A stretch of 64,000 nucleotides of DNA from Actinacidiphila fildesensis (GTDB taxonomy: Bacteria; Actinomycetota; Actinomycetes; Streptomycetales; Streptomycetaceae): NCBI RefSeq assembly GCF_042652185.1, contig NZ_JBHSIX010000004.1; one strand, written 5' to 3'. How positions within the stretch are numbered: the first letter of the stretch is position 1; each line of letters begins with the position of its first letter. Shown here piece after piece: positions 53,726 to 61,735 of the stretch. The notes below the pieces were generated by a model, which saw only the letters and a list, made by a program, of their open reading frames with translations, did no database searches and was not told the origin of the DNA. A program made the position numbers and the translations under genes.

Positions 53726-54562
53726 ATGGGTATCCGCAAGTACAAGCCGACGACGCCGGGCCGTCGTGGCTCCAGCGTCGCCGACTTCGTCGAGATCACG
53801 CGGTCCACGCCGGAGAAGTCGCTGGTCCGCCCCCTGCACAGCAAGGGCGGGCGTAACAGCTCGGGTCGCATCACTGTTCGCCACCAGGGTGGCGGTCACA
53901 AGCGTGCTTACCGAGTCATCGACTTCCGTCGTCATGACAAGGACGGCGTTCCGGCGAAGGTCGCTCACATCGAGTACGACCCGAACCGCACCGCACGCAT
54001 CGCGCTGCTGCACTACGCAGACGGCGAGAAGCGCTACATCATTGCCCCGGCCAAGTTGAGCCAGGGCGACCGGGTTGAGAACGGCCCCACGGCCGACATC
54101 AAGCCGGGCAACAACCTCCCGCTGCGCAACATCCCGGTGGGTACGACCATCCACGCTATCGAGCTGCGTCCCGGCGGCGGTGCGAAGATCTCCCGTTCCG
54201 CGGGTGCTTCGGTCCAGCTGCTGGCGAAGGAGGGCTCCATGGCCACCCTTCGTATGCCGTCCGGTGAGGTCCGCCTGGTCGACGTCCGCTGCCGCGCCAC
54301 TGTTGGCGAGGTCGGCAACGCCGAGCAGTCGAACATCAACTGGGGCAAGGCCGGCCGTATGCGCTGGAAGGGCGTCCGCCCGACCGTCCGCGGTGTCGCG
54401 ATGAACCCTGTCGACCACCCGCACGGTGGTGGTGAGGGTAAGACCTCCGGTGGTCGCCACCCGGTCTCCCCGTGGGGTCAGAAGGAGGGTCGTACTCGCT
54501 CGCCGAAGAAGGCAAGCAGCAAGTACATCGTCCGCCGCCGCAAGACGAACAAGAAGCGCTAG
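53726..54562 (+). CDS. rplB: 50S ribosomal protein L2
   Basis: L2 (278 aa) is essential for subunit association and the peptidyl transferase centre. MGIRKYKPTTPGRRGSSV opens the protein, and GVAMNPVDHPHGGGEGKTSG contains the conserved histidine region. A GAGGACTGAG site precedes the ATG. rpsS follows after 12 bases. Confidence 0.97.
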   Translation: MGIRKYKPTTPGRRGSSVADFVEITRSTPEKSLVRPLHSKGGRNSSGRITVRHQGGGHKRAYRVIDFRRHDKDGVPAKVAHIEYDPNRTARIALLHYADGEKRYIIAPAKLSQGDRVENGPTADIKPGNNLPLRNIPVGTTIHAIELRPGGGAKISRSAGASVQLLAKEGSMATLRMPSGEVRLVDVRCRATVGEVGNAEQSNINWGKAGRMRWKGVRPTVRGVAMNPVDHPHGGGEGKTSGGRHPVSPWGQKEGRTRSPKKASSKYIVRRRKTNKKR

Positions 54563-54574
54563 GAGCAGGTTTAG

Positions 54575-54856
54575 ATGCCGCGCAGTCTCAAGAAGGGGCC
54601 CTTCGTCGACGACCACCTCATCAAGAAGGTGGACGTACAGAACGAGGCAGGCACCCACAACGTCATCAAGACCTGGTCCCGCCGCTCCATGATCATTCCG
54701 GCGATGCTGGGCCACACGATCGCGGTGCACAACGGCAAGATCCACGTCCCGGTGTTCGTCACCGAGTCCATGGTCGGCCACAAGCTCGGCGAATTCTCGC
54801 CGACCCGCACGTTCCGCGGCCACGTCAAGGACGACCGCAAGACGAAGCGTCGCTGA
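54575..54856 (+). CDS. rpsS: 30S ribosomal protein S19
   Basis: S19 (93 aa) lies in the 30S head and contacts tRNA and S13. MPRSLKKGPFVDDHLIKKV and HKLGEFSPTRTFRGH are the family signatures. AGGAGCAGG precedes the ATG. rplV follows after 19 bases. Confidence 0.97.
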   Translation: MPRSLKKGPFVDDHLIKKVDVQNEAGTHNVIKTWSRRSMIIPAMLGHTIAVHNGKIHVPVFVTESMVGHKLGEFSPTRTFRGHVKDDRKTKRR

Positions 54857-54875
54857 TCGGCGGAGTGCGAAGACT

Positions 54876-55247
54876 ATGACTGACACCGAAGGGACAACCA
54901 TGGAAGCCAGGGCCCAGGCGCGGTACATCCGCGTCACGCCCATGAAGGCCCGCCGCGTGGTGGACCTCATCCGTGGCATGAATGCCACGGAGGCTCAGGC
55001 GGTCCTGCGTTTCGCCCCGCAGGCCGCGAGCGTGCCGGTGGGCAAGGTGCTTGACAGCGCCATTGCCAACGCCGCGCACAACTACGACCACTCCGATGCC
55101 GAGTCTCTCGTCATCACTGAGGCGTATGTCGACGAAGGTCCGACCCTGAAGCGGTTCCGTCCGCGTGCCCAGGGCCGTGCCTACCGGATCCGCAAGCGGA
55201 CCAGCCACATCACCGTGGTCGTCAGCAGCAAGGAAGGGACCCGGTAA
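54876..55247 (+). CDS. rplV: 50S ribosomal protein L22
   Basis: L22 (123 aa from this start) extends a loop into the exit tunnel near the macrolide site. MKARRVVDLIRGMNATEAQA and RFRPRAQGRAYRIRKRTSHI are typical. ATG 54876 or the ATG at 54900 (protein starting MEARAQARYIR, with GAAGGGA upstream) could be the true start; the second is equally plausible. The stop overlaps the rpsC ATG. Confidence 0.93.
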   Translation: MTDTEGTTMEARAQARYIRVTPMKARRVVDLIRGMNATEAQAVLRFAPQAASVPVGKVLDSAIANAAHNYDHSDAESLVITEAYVDEGPTLKRFRPRAQGRAYRIRKRTSHITVVVSSKEGTR

Positions 55248-56086
55248 TGGGCCAGAAGGTTAACCCGTACGGGTTCCGGCTCGGAATTACCACGGACTTC
55301 AAGTCTCGTTGGTACGCCGACAAGCTGTACAAGGACTACGTCAAGGAAGACGTCGCCATCCGCAAGATGATGACGCAGGGCATGGAGCGCGCCGGCATCT
55401 CGAAGGTTGAGATCGAGCGCACCCGTGACCGCGTGCGTGTGGACATCCACACCGCGCGTCCCGGCATCGTCATCGGCCGTCGTGGTGCCGAGGCCGACCG
55501 CATCCGCGGCGACCTGGAGAAGCTGACCGGCAAGCAGGTGCAGCTGAACATCCTCGAGGTCAAGAACCCCGAGATGGACGCTCAGCTGGTGGCCCAGGCC
55601 GTCGCCGAGCAGCTCTCCTCGCGTGTCTCCTTCCGTCGTGCCATGCGTAAGAGCATGCAGGGCACCATGAAGGCCGGCGCCAAGGGCATCAAGATCCAGT
55701 GCGGTGGCCGTCTCGGCGGCGCCGAGATGTCCCGCTCTGAGTTCTACCGCGAAGGCCGTGTGCCGCTGCACACCCTGCGCGCCAACGTGGACTACGGCTT
55801 CTTCGAGGCCAAGACCACCTTCGGCCGCATCGGTGTGAAGGTGTGGATCTACAAGGGCAACGTCAAGAACATCGCAGAGGTTCGCGCCGACAACGCCGCG
55901 GCCCGTGCGGGCAACCGCCCGTCGCGTGGTCCCGGCGCCGGTGGAACCGACCGTCCGCAGCGCCGCGGTGGCGAGCGCGGCGGCCGCGGCCGTAAGCCCC
56001 AGACGGACGGCGGTTCGGCTCCCAAGGCCGAGGCCCCCGCCGCTGTCGAGGCTCCGGCTGCGGACACTCCCGGAACGGAGGCCTGA
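55247..56086 (+). CDS. rpsC: 30S ribosomal protein S3
   Basis: S3 (279 aa) shapes the mRNA entry site and has helicase activity with S4/S5. The KH domain (VDIHTARPGIVIGRRGAEAD) and C-terminal domain are clear. The last 60 residues form a Gly/Arg- then Pro/Ala-rich tail seen in actinobacterial S3. The start overlaps the rplV stop (TAATG). Confidence 0.97.
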   Translation: MGQKVNPYGFRLGITTDFKSRWYADKLYKDYVKEDVAIRKMMTQGMERAGISKVEIERTRDRVRVDIHTARPGIVIGRRGAEADRIRGDLEKLTGKQVQLNILEVKNPEMDAQLVAQAVAEQLSSRVSFRRAMRKSMQGTMKAGAKGIKIQCGGRLGGAEMSRSEFYREGRVPLHTLRANVDYGFFEAKTTFGRIGVKVWIYKGNVKNIAEVRADNAAARAGNRPSRGPGAGGTDRPQRRGGERGGRGRKPQTDGGSAPKAEAPAAVEAPAADTPGTEA

Positions 56087-56090
56087 CCCA

Positions 56091-56510
56091 ATGCTGATCC
56101 CCCGCAGGGTCAAGCACCGCAAGCAGCACCACCCGAAGCGCTCGGGCATGGCCAAGGGCGGCACCGAACTCGCGTTCGGTGAGTACGGCCTGCAGGCCGT
56201 CACCCCGGCCTATGTGACGAACCGGCAGATCGAGTCCGCTCGTATCTCCATCACCCGTCACATCAAGCGCGGCGGCAAGGTCTGGATCAACATCTACCCG
56301 GACCGTCCGCTGACCAAGAAGCCTGCTGAGACCCGCATGGGTTCCGGTAAGGGTTCGCCGGAGTGGTGGATCGCGAACGTCAAGCCCGGTCGGGTGATGT
56401 TCGAGCTGTCCTTCCCGAACGAGAAGGTTGCCAAGGAGGCGCTCACCCGCGCCGCCCACAAGCTTCCGATGAAGTGCCGCATTGTGCGGCGCGAGGCAGG
56501 TGAATCGTGA
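56091..56510 (+). CDS. rplP: 50S ribosomal protein L16
   Basis: L16 (139 aa) lies by the A-site tRNA elbow. MLIPRRVKHRKQHHPKRSGM and the RMGSGKGSPEWWIANVKPGR signature are intact. The ATG is four bases after rpsC; the stop shares a base with the rpmC ATG. Confidence 0.97.
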   Translation: MLIPRRVKHRKQHHPKRSGMAKGGTELAFGEYGLQAVTPAYVTNRQIESARISITRHIKRGGKVWINIYPDRPLTKKPAETRMGSGKGSPEWWIANVKPGRVMFELSFPNEKVAKEALTRAAHKLPMKCRIVRREAGES

Positions 56511-56737
56511 TGGCGGCCGGCACCACTAAGGCCACCGAGCTGCGCACGCTGGGCGACGAGGAACTCCTCGCCAAGCTGAGCGAAGCCAAGGAGGAGCTGT
56601 TCAACCTCCGCTTCCAAGCGGCCACGGGACAGCTCGAGAACAACAACCGGCTCAAGGTCGTCCGCAAGGACATCGCCCGGATCTACACCTTGATGCGCGA
56701 GCGCGAGCTGGGCATCGAGACGGTGGAGAGCGCCTGA
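56510..56737 (+). CDS. rpmC: 50S ribosomal protein L29
   Basis: L29 (75 aa) is a helical hairpin near the exit tunnel and L23. ELRTLGDEELLAKLSEAKEE and ARIYTLMRERELGIE are typical. ATG 56510 overlaps the rplP stop; a GTG three bases upstream is a less likely start. Confidence 0.95.
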   Translation: MAAGTTKATELRTLGDEELLAKLSEAKEELFNLRFQAATGQLENNNRLKVVRKDIARIYTLMRERELGIETVESA

Positions 56738-57021
56738 TGAGCGAGAAGAATGTGACTGAGACCTCCGAGCAGCGCGGCTTCCGCAAGACCCGTGAGGGCC
56801 TTGTGGTCAGCGACAAGATGGACAAGACCGTAGTGGTCGCCGTCGAGGACCGTGTGAAGCACGCCCTGTACGGCAAGGTCATCCGGCGCACCAACAAGCT
56901 CAAGGCGCACGACGAGCAGAACGCTGCCGGCATCGGCGACCGTGTCCTCCTCATGGAGACCCGGCCGACCTCTGCCACCAAGCGCTGGCGCGTCGTGGAG
57001 ATCCTCGAGAAGGCCAAGTAA
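56737..57021 (+). CDS. rpsQ: 30S ribosomal protein S17
   Basis: S17 (94 aa) is a primary binder of the 16S 5' domain. REGLVVSDKMDKTVVVAVED and the GDRVLLMETRPTSATKRWRV signature are present. The start overlaps the rpmC stop. The 97-base gap after it holds two hairpins and probably marks the S10/spc boundary. Confidence 0.96.
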   Translation: MSEKNVTETSEQRGFRKTREGLVVSDKMDKTVVVAVEDRVKHALYGKVIRRTNKLKAHDEQNAAGIGDRVLLMETRPTSATKRWRVVEILEKAK

Positions 57022-57022
57022 T

Positions 57023-57043
57023 CCCTGAGGGCTTTCCCTCAGG
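57023..57043 (+). promoter_or_regulatory. Small hairpin after rpsQ
   Basis: CCTGAGGG pairs with CCCTCAGG around CTTT, just after the rpsQ stop. With the next hairpin it may set the ratio of S10 to spc transcripts. Confidence 0.45.
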
Positions 57044-57060
57044 ACCGTTCCGTCAGGCTC

Positions 57061-57088
57061 GGTAGGGGCGGGGCAACCCGCCCCTACC
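57061..57088 (+). promoter_or_regulatory. Strong hairpin before rplN
   Basis: GGTAGGGGCGGG pairs perfectly with CCCGCCCCTACC around GCAA, 30 bases before rplN. It has no T-run; it may be an attenuator or an RNA-protection structure. Confidence 0.6.
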
Positions 57089-57118
57089 GGGAACCGACGC
57101 GACAAACAGGAGATAGAC

Positions 57119-57487
57119 GTGATCCAGCAGGAGTCGCGACTGCGGATCGCCGACAACACTGGTGCGAAGGAAATCCTTTGCATCCGTGTTCTCGGTGGTT
57201 CGGGTCGCCGCTACGCGGGAATCGGTGACGTCATCGTTGCCACCGTCAAGGACGCGATCCCCGGTGGCAACGTGAAGAAGGGCGAGGTCGTCAAGGCGGT
57301 CATCGTCCGGACCGTCAAGGAGCGCCGTCGCGCAGACGGCTCGTACATCCGGTTCGACGAGAACGCCGCCGTCATTCTGAAGAACGACGGCGACCCCCGC
57401 GGCACCCGTATCTTCGGCCCGGTGGGCCGTGAGCTGCGCGAGAAGAAGTTCATGAAGATCGTTTCTCTCGCGCCGGAGGTGCTGTAA
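57119..57487 (+). CDS. rplN: 50S ribosomal protein L14
   Basis: L14 (122 aa) lies at the subunit interface. It starts MIQQESRLRIADNTGAKEIL and carries RRADGSYIRFDENAAVIL. GTG 57119 follows AGGAGAT. First gene of the spc block; rplX follows after three bases. Confidence 0.97.
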   Translation: MIQQESRLRIADNTGAKEILCIRVLGGSGRRYAGIGDVIVATVKDAIPGGNVKKGEVVKAVIVRTVKERRRADGSYIRFDENAAVILKNDGDPRGTRIFGPVGRELREKKFMKIVSLAPEVL

Positions 57488-57490
57488 CCG

Positions 57491-57814
57491 ATGAAGATCA
57501 AGAAGGGCGACCTGGTCCAGGTCATCACCGGTAAGGACCGCGGCAAGCAGGGCAAGGTCATTGTGGCCTACCCCACTGAGAGCCGTGTCCTCGTCGAGGG
57601 TGTCAACCGGGTCAAGAAGCACACCAAGGCCGGCCAGTCCGACCGCGGTAGCAAGACCGGTGGGATCATCACGACCGAGGCCCCGATTCACATCAGCAAT
57701 GTTCAGCTGATCGTGGAGAAGGACGGCAAGAAGGTCGTTACCCGCGTCGGTTACCGCTTCGACGACGAAGGCAACAAGATCCGCGTTGCCAAGCGGACGG
57801 GTGAGGACATCTGA
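57491..57814 (+). CDS. rplX: 50S ribosomal protein L24
   Basis: L24 (107 aa) is an assembly initiator with a KOW motif (KKGDLVQVITGKDRGKQGKV). The stop shares a base with the rplE ATG (TGATG). Confidence 0.96.
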   Translation: MKIKKGDLVQVITGKDRGKQGKVIVAYPTESRVLVEGVNRVKKHTKAGQSDRGSKTGGIITTEAPIHISNVQLIVEKDGKKVVTRVGYRFDDEGNKIRVAKRTGEDI

Positions 57815-58371
57815 TGACTGCCACCACCACGCCGCGTCTGAAGACGCGCTACCGCGAGGAAATCTCGGGCAAGCTGCACGAGGAGTTCTCTTTCGAGAAC
57901 GTCATGCAGATCCCGGGTCTGACCAAGATCGTGGTCAACATGGGTGTGGGCGACGCCGCCCGCGACTCCAAGCTGATCGAGGGCGCGATTCGCGACCTCG
58001 CCACGATCACCGGCCAGAAGCCGCAGGTCACCAAGGCCCGCAAGTCCATCGCGCAGTTCAAGCTGCGTGAGGGCCAGCCGATCGGCGCCCACGTCACCCT
58101 CCGCGGTGACCGTATGTGGGAGTTCCTGGACCGCGTGCTGTCACTCGCACTGCCGCGTATCCGTGACTTCCGCGGCCTGTCGCCGAAGCAGTTCGACGGC
58201 CGGGGCAACTACACCTTCGGTCTCACGGAGCAGGTCATGTTCCACGAGATCGACCAGGACAAGATCGACCGGGTCCGGGGCATGGACATCACCGTGGTTA
58301 CCACGGCGACCAACGACGACGAGGGTCGTGCCCTGCTTCGTCACCTCGGCTTCCCGTTCAAGGAGATGTGA
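57814..58371 (+). CDS. rplE: 50S ribosomal protein L5
   Basis: L5 (185 aa) binds 5S rRNA in the central protuberance. MQIPGLTKIVVNMGVGDAAR and LREGQPIGAHVTLRGDRMW are diagnostic. It overlaps rplX and is followed after two bases by rpsN. Confidence 0.97.
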   Translation: MTATTTPRLKTRYREEISGKLHEEFSFENVMQIPGLTKIVVNMGVGDAARDSKLIEGAIRDLATITGQKPQVTKARKSIAQFKLREGQPIGAHVTLRGDRMWEFLDRVLSLALPRIRDFRGLSPKQFDGRGNYTFGLTEQVMFHEIDQDKIDRVRGMDITVVTTATNDDEGRALLRHLGFPFKEM

Positions 58372-58373
58372 CC

Positions 58374-58559
58374 GTGGCGAAGAAGGCTCTGATCGCTAAG
58401 GCCGCTCGCAAGCCCAAGTTCGCTGTGCGCGGTTACAACCGCTGCCAGCGCTGTGGCCGGCCGCACTCTGTCTACCGCAAGTTCGGCCTCTGCCGCGTGT
58501 GCCTTCGTGAGATGGCTCACCGTGGCGAGCTGCCGGGCGTGACCAAGAGCTCCTGGTAG
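58374..58559 (+). CDS. rpsN: 30S ribosomal protein S14, zinc-binding type Z
   Basis: S14 (61 aa) of the short zinc type: Cys pairs CQRC and CRVC are both intact. In Streptomyces a longer zinc-free S14 is usually encoded elsewhere and used under zinc limitation. GTG 58374 gives the family length; a GTG six bases upstream is rejected. The 220-base gap after it is the longest in the spc block. Confidence 0.95.
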   Translation: MAKKALIAKAARKPKFAVRGYNRCQRCGRPHSVYRKFGLCRVCLREMAHRGELPGVTKSSW

Positions 58560-58779
58560 ATCCGGTTCCCTTCGGGGAATCCGGTGACCAGGAACTCTCG
58601 GTAAGCATCTGGACGGCAGGATGCCCTCCCCGTCTGCCGTAAGGTAGAGGGGTTGGGCGCCCTGTCGCCCATGACCGACTTACTACGCCGTAGGTCCCCG
58701 CGCCGCACCCGTCCCGACTTTGCTCGGGGAGAAGGATGGCGCAATGGAAACCCCGGCGAGAGAGGCCTAGGGCCAACTC
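58560..58779 (+). other. Long gap within the spc operon
   Basis: No gene is seen. It starts with a short hairpin near CCGGTTCCC-TTC-GGGGAATCCGG and holds GCGCC/TGTCGCC-type repeats before the rpsH site. An internal promoter or regulatory RNA is possible. Confidence 0.5.
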
Positions 58780-59178
58780 ATGACCATGACCGACCCCATC
58801 GCAGACATGCTCACCCGTCTGCGTAATGCGAACTCGGCGTATCACGATGACGTCGTGATGCCGTTCAGCAAGATCAAGTCGCACATCGCGGAGATCCTCC
58901 AGCAGGAGGGTTACATCACCGGCTGGAAGGTCGAGGATGCCGAGGTTGGCAAGAACCTCATCCTCGAGCTGAAGTTCGGTCCGAGCCGTGAGCGCTCGAT
59001 CGCCGGCATCAAGCGCATCAGCAAGCCGGGCCTTCGGGTCTACGCAAAGTCCACCAATCTGCCCAAGGTGCTCGGCGGCCTGGGCGTGGCGATCATCTCC
59101 ACGTCCCACGGTCTCCTCACCGGCCAGCAGGCCAGCAAGAAGGGCGTAGGTGGGGAAGTCCTCGCCTACGTCTGGTAA
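58780..59178 (+). CDS. rpsH: 30S ribosomal protein S8
   Basis: S8 (132 aa) organises the 16S central domain and in E. coli represses the spc operon. MTMTDPIADMLTRLRNANSA and STSHGLLTGQQASKKGVGGE are typical. The start is preceded by a weak GGCC region; no strong binding site is seen within 12 bases. rplF follows after 21 bases. Confidence 0.96.
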   Translation: MTMTDPIADMLTRLRNANSAYHDDVVMPFSKIKSHIAEILQQEGYITGWKVEDAEVGKNLILELKFGPSRERSIAGIKRISKPGLRVYAKSTNLPKVLGGLGVAIISTSHGLLTGQQASKKGVGGEVLAYVW

Positions 59179-59199
59179 TCGGGAACAGGAGGCATTGCA

Positions 59200-59739
59200 A
59201 TGTCGCGCATCGGCAAGCTGCCCATCCCGGTTCCCGCCGGCGTGGACGTCACCATCGACGGCCGTACGGTCTCGGTGAAGGGCCCCAAGGGTTCCCTTTC
59301 CCACACCGTCGCTGCCCCGATCGATGTCGCCAAGGACGAGACCGGCACGCTCATCGTGTCGCGTCCTAACGACGAGCGTGTTTCGAAGGCCCTGCACGGC
59401 CTGTCCCGCACGCTGGTGGCGAACATGATCACTGGCGTGACCGCGGGTTACAGCAAGGCGCTCGAGATCAACGGCGTCGGCTACCGCGTCCAGGCGAAGG
59501 GCTCCAATCTGGAGTTCGCCCTGGGCTACAGCCACCCCGTCGTGATCGAGCCGCCGGAGGGCATCTCGTTCAAGGTGGAGTCGCCGACCAAGCTGAGTGT
59601 CGAGGGAATCGACAAGCAGAAGGTCGGCGAGGTAGCCGCGAACATCCGCAAGCTGCGGAAGCCCGACCCGTACAAGGGCAAGGGTGTTAAGTACGCGGGC
59701 GAAGTCATCCGCCGCAAGGTCGGAAAGGCTGGTAAGTAG
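59200..59739 (+). CDS. rplF: 50S ribosomal protein L6
   Basis: L6 (179 aa) sits near the GTPase centre with two similar domains. It starts MSRIGKLPIPVPAGVDVTID and ends with the RKPDPYKGKGVKYAGEVIRR signature. ACAGGAGGC precedes the ATG; rplR follows after two bases. Confidence 0.97.
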   Translation: MSRIGKLPIPVPAGVDVTIDGRTVSVKGPKGSLSHTVAAPIDVAKDETGTLIVSRPNDERVSKALHGLSRTLVANMITGVTAGYSKALEINGVGYRVQAKGSNLEFALGYSHPVVIEPPEGISFKVESPTKLSVEGIDKQKVGEVAANIRKLRKPDPYKGKGVKYAGEVIRRKVGKAGK

Positions 59740-59741
59740 CC

Positions 59742-60125
59742 ATGGCATACGGTGTGAAGATCGCCAAGGGCAAGGCTTACAAGGGCGCGGCTCTCAAGCG
59801 TCGCCACATCCGCGTCCGCAAGCGGATCTCGGGCACGGAGGCGCGTCCGCGTCTCGTCGTGACCAGGTCCAACCGCGGCATCGTGGCGCAGGTTATCGAC
59901 GACCTCGCGGGGCACACCCTCGCGTCGGCGTCGACCCTCGACCCGTCCATCCGTGGCGGCGAAGGCGACAAGTCCTCCAAGGCGAAGCAGGTCGGCCAGC
60001 TCGTGGCCGAGCGTGCCAAGGCCGCGGGTATTGAGACTGTCGTATTCGACCGTGGCGGCAATCAGTACGCAGGGCGCATTGCCGCCCTTGCGGACGCCGC
60101 CCGCGAAGCCGGACTCGAGTTCTGA
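59742..60125 (+). CDS. rplR: 50S ribosomal protein L18
   Basis: L18 (127 aa) binds 5S rRNA with L5. RRHIRVRKRISGTEARPRLV and FDRGGNQYAGRIAALADAAR are diagnostic. It begins MAYGVKIAKGKAYKG, a short basic leader common in actinobacteria. Confidence 0.96.
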   Translation: MAYGVKIAKGKAYKGAALKRRHIRVRKRISGTEARPRLVVTRSNRGIVAQVIDDLAGHTLASASTLDPSIRGGEGDKSSKAKQVGQLVAERAKAAGIETVVFDRGGNQYAGRIAALADAAREAGLEF

Positions 60126-60168
60126 GTTCGTCCCGCAGCTAGCGGATCAACGAAGAGAGGTAATTCCA

Positions 60169-60771
60169 ATGGCTGGACCCCAGCGCCGCGGCAGCGGTGC
60201 CGGTGGCGGCGAGCGGCGTGACCGTAAGTCTGGGCGGGACGGCCAGCAGGCCGAGAAGACCGCCTACGTCGAGCGTGTTGTCGCGATCAACCGCGTCGCC
60301 AAGGTAGTCAAGGGTGGTCGTCGCTTCAGCTTCACCGCGCTGGTCGTGGTGGGCGATGGTGACGGCACCGTCGGTGTCGGTTATGGCAAGGCCAAGGAAG
60401 TTCCGGCCGCCATCGCCAAGGGTGTCGAGGAAGCGAAGAAGAACTTCTTCAAGGTTCCCCGCATCCAGGGCACCATCCCGCACCCGATCCAGGGCGAGAA
60501 GGCCGCGGGCGTCGTTCTGCTCAAGCCTGCTTCCCCCGGTACCGGTGTTATCGCCGGTGGCCCGGTGCGCGCCGTACTCGAGTGCGCCGGTATCCACGAC
60601 GTTCTGTCCAAGAGCCTCGGCTCGGACAACGCGATCAACATCGTGCACGCCACGGTGGCCGCGCTTCAGGGCCTTCAGCGCCCCGAGGAGATCGCTGCCC
60701 GTCGTGGCCTGCCGCTGGAGGACGTCGCGCCCGCAGCTCTGCTGCGTGCACGTGCCGGGGTGGGTGCCTGA
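60169..60771 (+). CDS. rpsE: 30S ribosomal protein S5
   Basis: S5 (200 aa) acts in decoding accuracy and mRNA unwinding. The double-stranded RNA-binding part starts at YVERVVAINRVAKVVKGGRR, the spectinomycin-site loop, which looks wild type. An extra Gly/Arg-rich N-terminus of about 30 residues is present. AGAGAGG precedes ATG 60169. The stop overlaps rpmD. Confidence 0.97.
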   Translation: MAGPQRRGSGAGGGERRDRKSGRDGQQAEKTAYVERVVAINRVAKVVKGGRRFSFTALVVVGDGDGTVGVGYGKAKEVPAAIAKGVEEAKKNFFKVPRIQGTIPHPIQGEKAAGVVLLKPASPGTGVIAGGPVRAVLECAGIHDVLSKSLGSDNAINIVHATVAALQGLQRPEEIAARRGLPLEDVAPAALLRARAGVGA

Positions 60772-60953
60772 TGGCTCGCCTCAAGGTCACGCAGATCAAG
60801 TCCTACATCGGTAGCAAGCAGAACCACCGTGACACCCTGCGTTCGCTCGGGCTCAAGCGCCTGAACGACGTGGTGGTCAAGGAGGACCGTCCGGAGATTC
60901 GCGGAATGGTCCAGACCGTCCGCCACCTCGTCACGGTCGAGGAGGTTGACTGA
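60771..60953 (+). CDS. rpmD: 50S ribosomal protein L30
   Basis: L30 (60 aa): MARLKVTQIKSYIGSKQNHR and the GLKRLNDVVVKEDRPEIRGM signature. The start overlaps the rpsE stop (TGATG) and rplO follows one base later. Confidence 0.96.
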   Translation: MARLKVTQIKSYIGSKQNHRDTLRSLGLKRLNDVVVKEDRPEIRGMVQTVRHLVTVEEVD

Positions 60954-60954
60954 C

Positions 60955-61419
60955 ATGGGTGCTGAGAACCCGCAGAACCCCCTGAAGGTCCACAACCTGC
61001 GTCCCGCCCCGGGTGCCAAGACCGCCAAGACCCGTGTGGGTCGTGGCGAGGCGTCCAAGGGTAAGACCGCTGGTCGTGGTACCAAGGGCACGAAGGCCCG
61101 TTACCAGGTTCCGGCTCGCTTTGAGGGTGGGCAGATGCCCCTCCACATGCGCCTGCCGAAGCTCAAGGGCTTCAAGAACCCGTTCCGCGTCGAGTTCCAG
61201 GTCGTGAACCTGGACAAGCTCACCGCCCTCTACCCCGAGGGTGGAGAGGTCACGGTGGCCGATCTGGTCGCCAAGGGCGCGGTACGTAAGAACCAGCTCG
61301 TCAAGGTGCTCGGCACCGGCGAGATCACCGTGGCGCTGCAGGTTTCGGTTGACGCCGTCTCCGGCTCCGCCAAGGAGAAGATCGCTGCTGCCGGCGGCAC
61401 CGTCACCGAGCTCATCTGA
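60955..61419 (+). CDS. rplO: 50S ribosomal protein L15
   Basis: L15 (154 aa), a late assembly protein. NPLKVHNLRPAPGAKTAKTR opens it, with the basic Gly-rich KTAGRGTKGTKARYQVPARF following. GAGGAGG lies in the end of rpmD upstream. A strong hairpin separates it from secY. Confidence 0.96.
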   Translation: MGAENPQNPLKVHNLRPAPGAKTAKTRVGRGEASKGKTAGRGTKGTKARYQVPARFEGGQMPLHMRLPKLKGFKNPFRVEFQVVNLDKLTALYPEGGEVTVADLVAKGAVRKNQLVKVLGTGEITVALQVSVDAVSGSAKEKIAAAGGTVTELI

Positions 61420-61444
61420 GTCTCGGCGACTGCTGCTGACAGCG

Positions 61445-61490
61445 ACCGAATCGGGCCCGTTCCTCCTCGGAGGGACGGGCCCGATTCGGT
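61445..61490 (+). terminator. Strong hairpin between rplO and secY
   Basis: A 22-bp stem with one mismatch (ACCGAATCGGGCCCGTTCCT... to ...ACGGGCCCGATTCGGT). It likely ends or attenuates the spc transcript. The following 245 bases before secY contain no gene and probably a secY promoter. Confidence 0.85.
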
Positions 61491-61735
61491 AGCAGGCACC
61501 GAAGGACAAACTGCGCAAGTACGACCCTGACGTGTCTCTACCGGGTGGCGATCGCCAACTGGGGGAGACACGCGCTTCATACGGACCGCCACGCGCTGTT
61601 AGAGTCCGTTGGGTCGACTGGCGAAACTGCCCGCAGACTGTCCTCGCGCCCCATCCCGGCCGGTGATCCGCCGTCCGTGACAGACCATCTCGACCGACCC
61701 TTCCGCCCTGCTGCGCGGAAGGTGCAGGAGGCACC

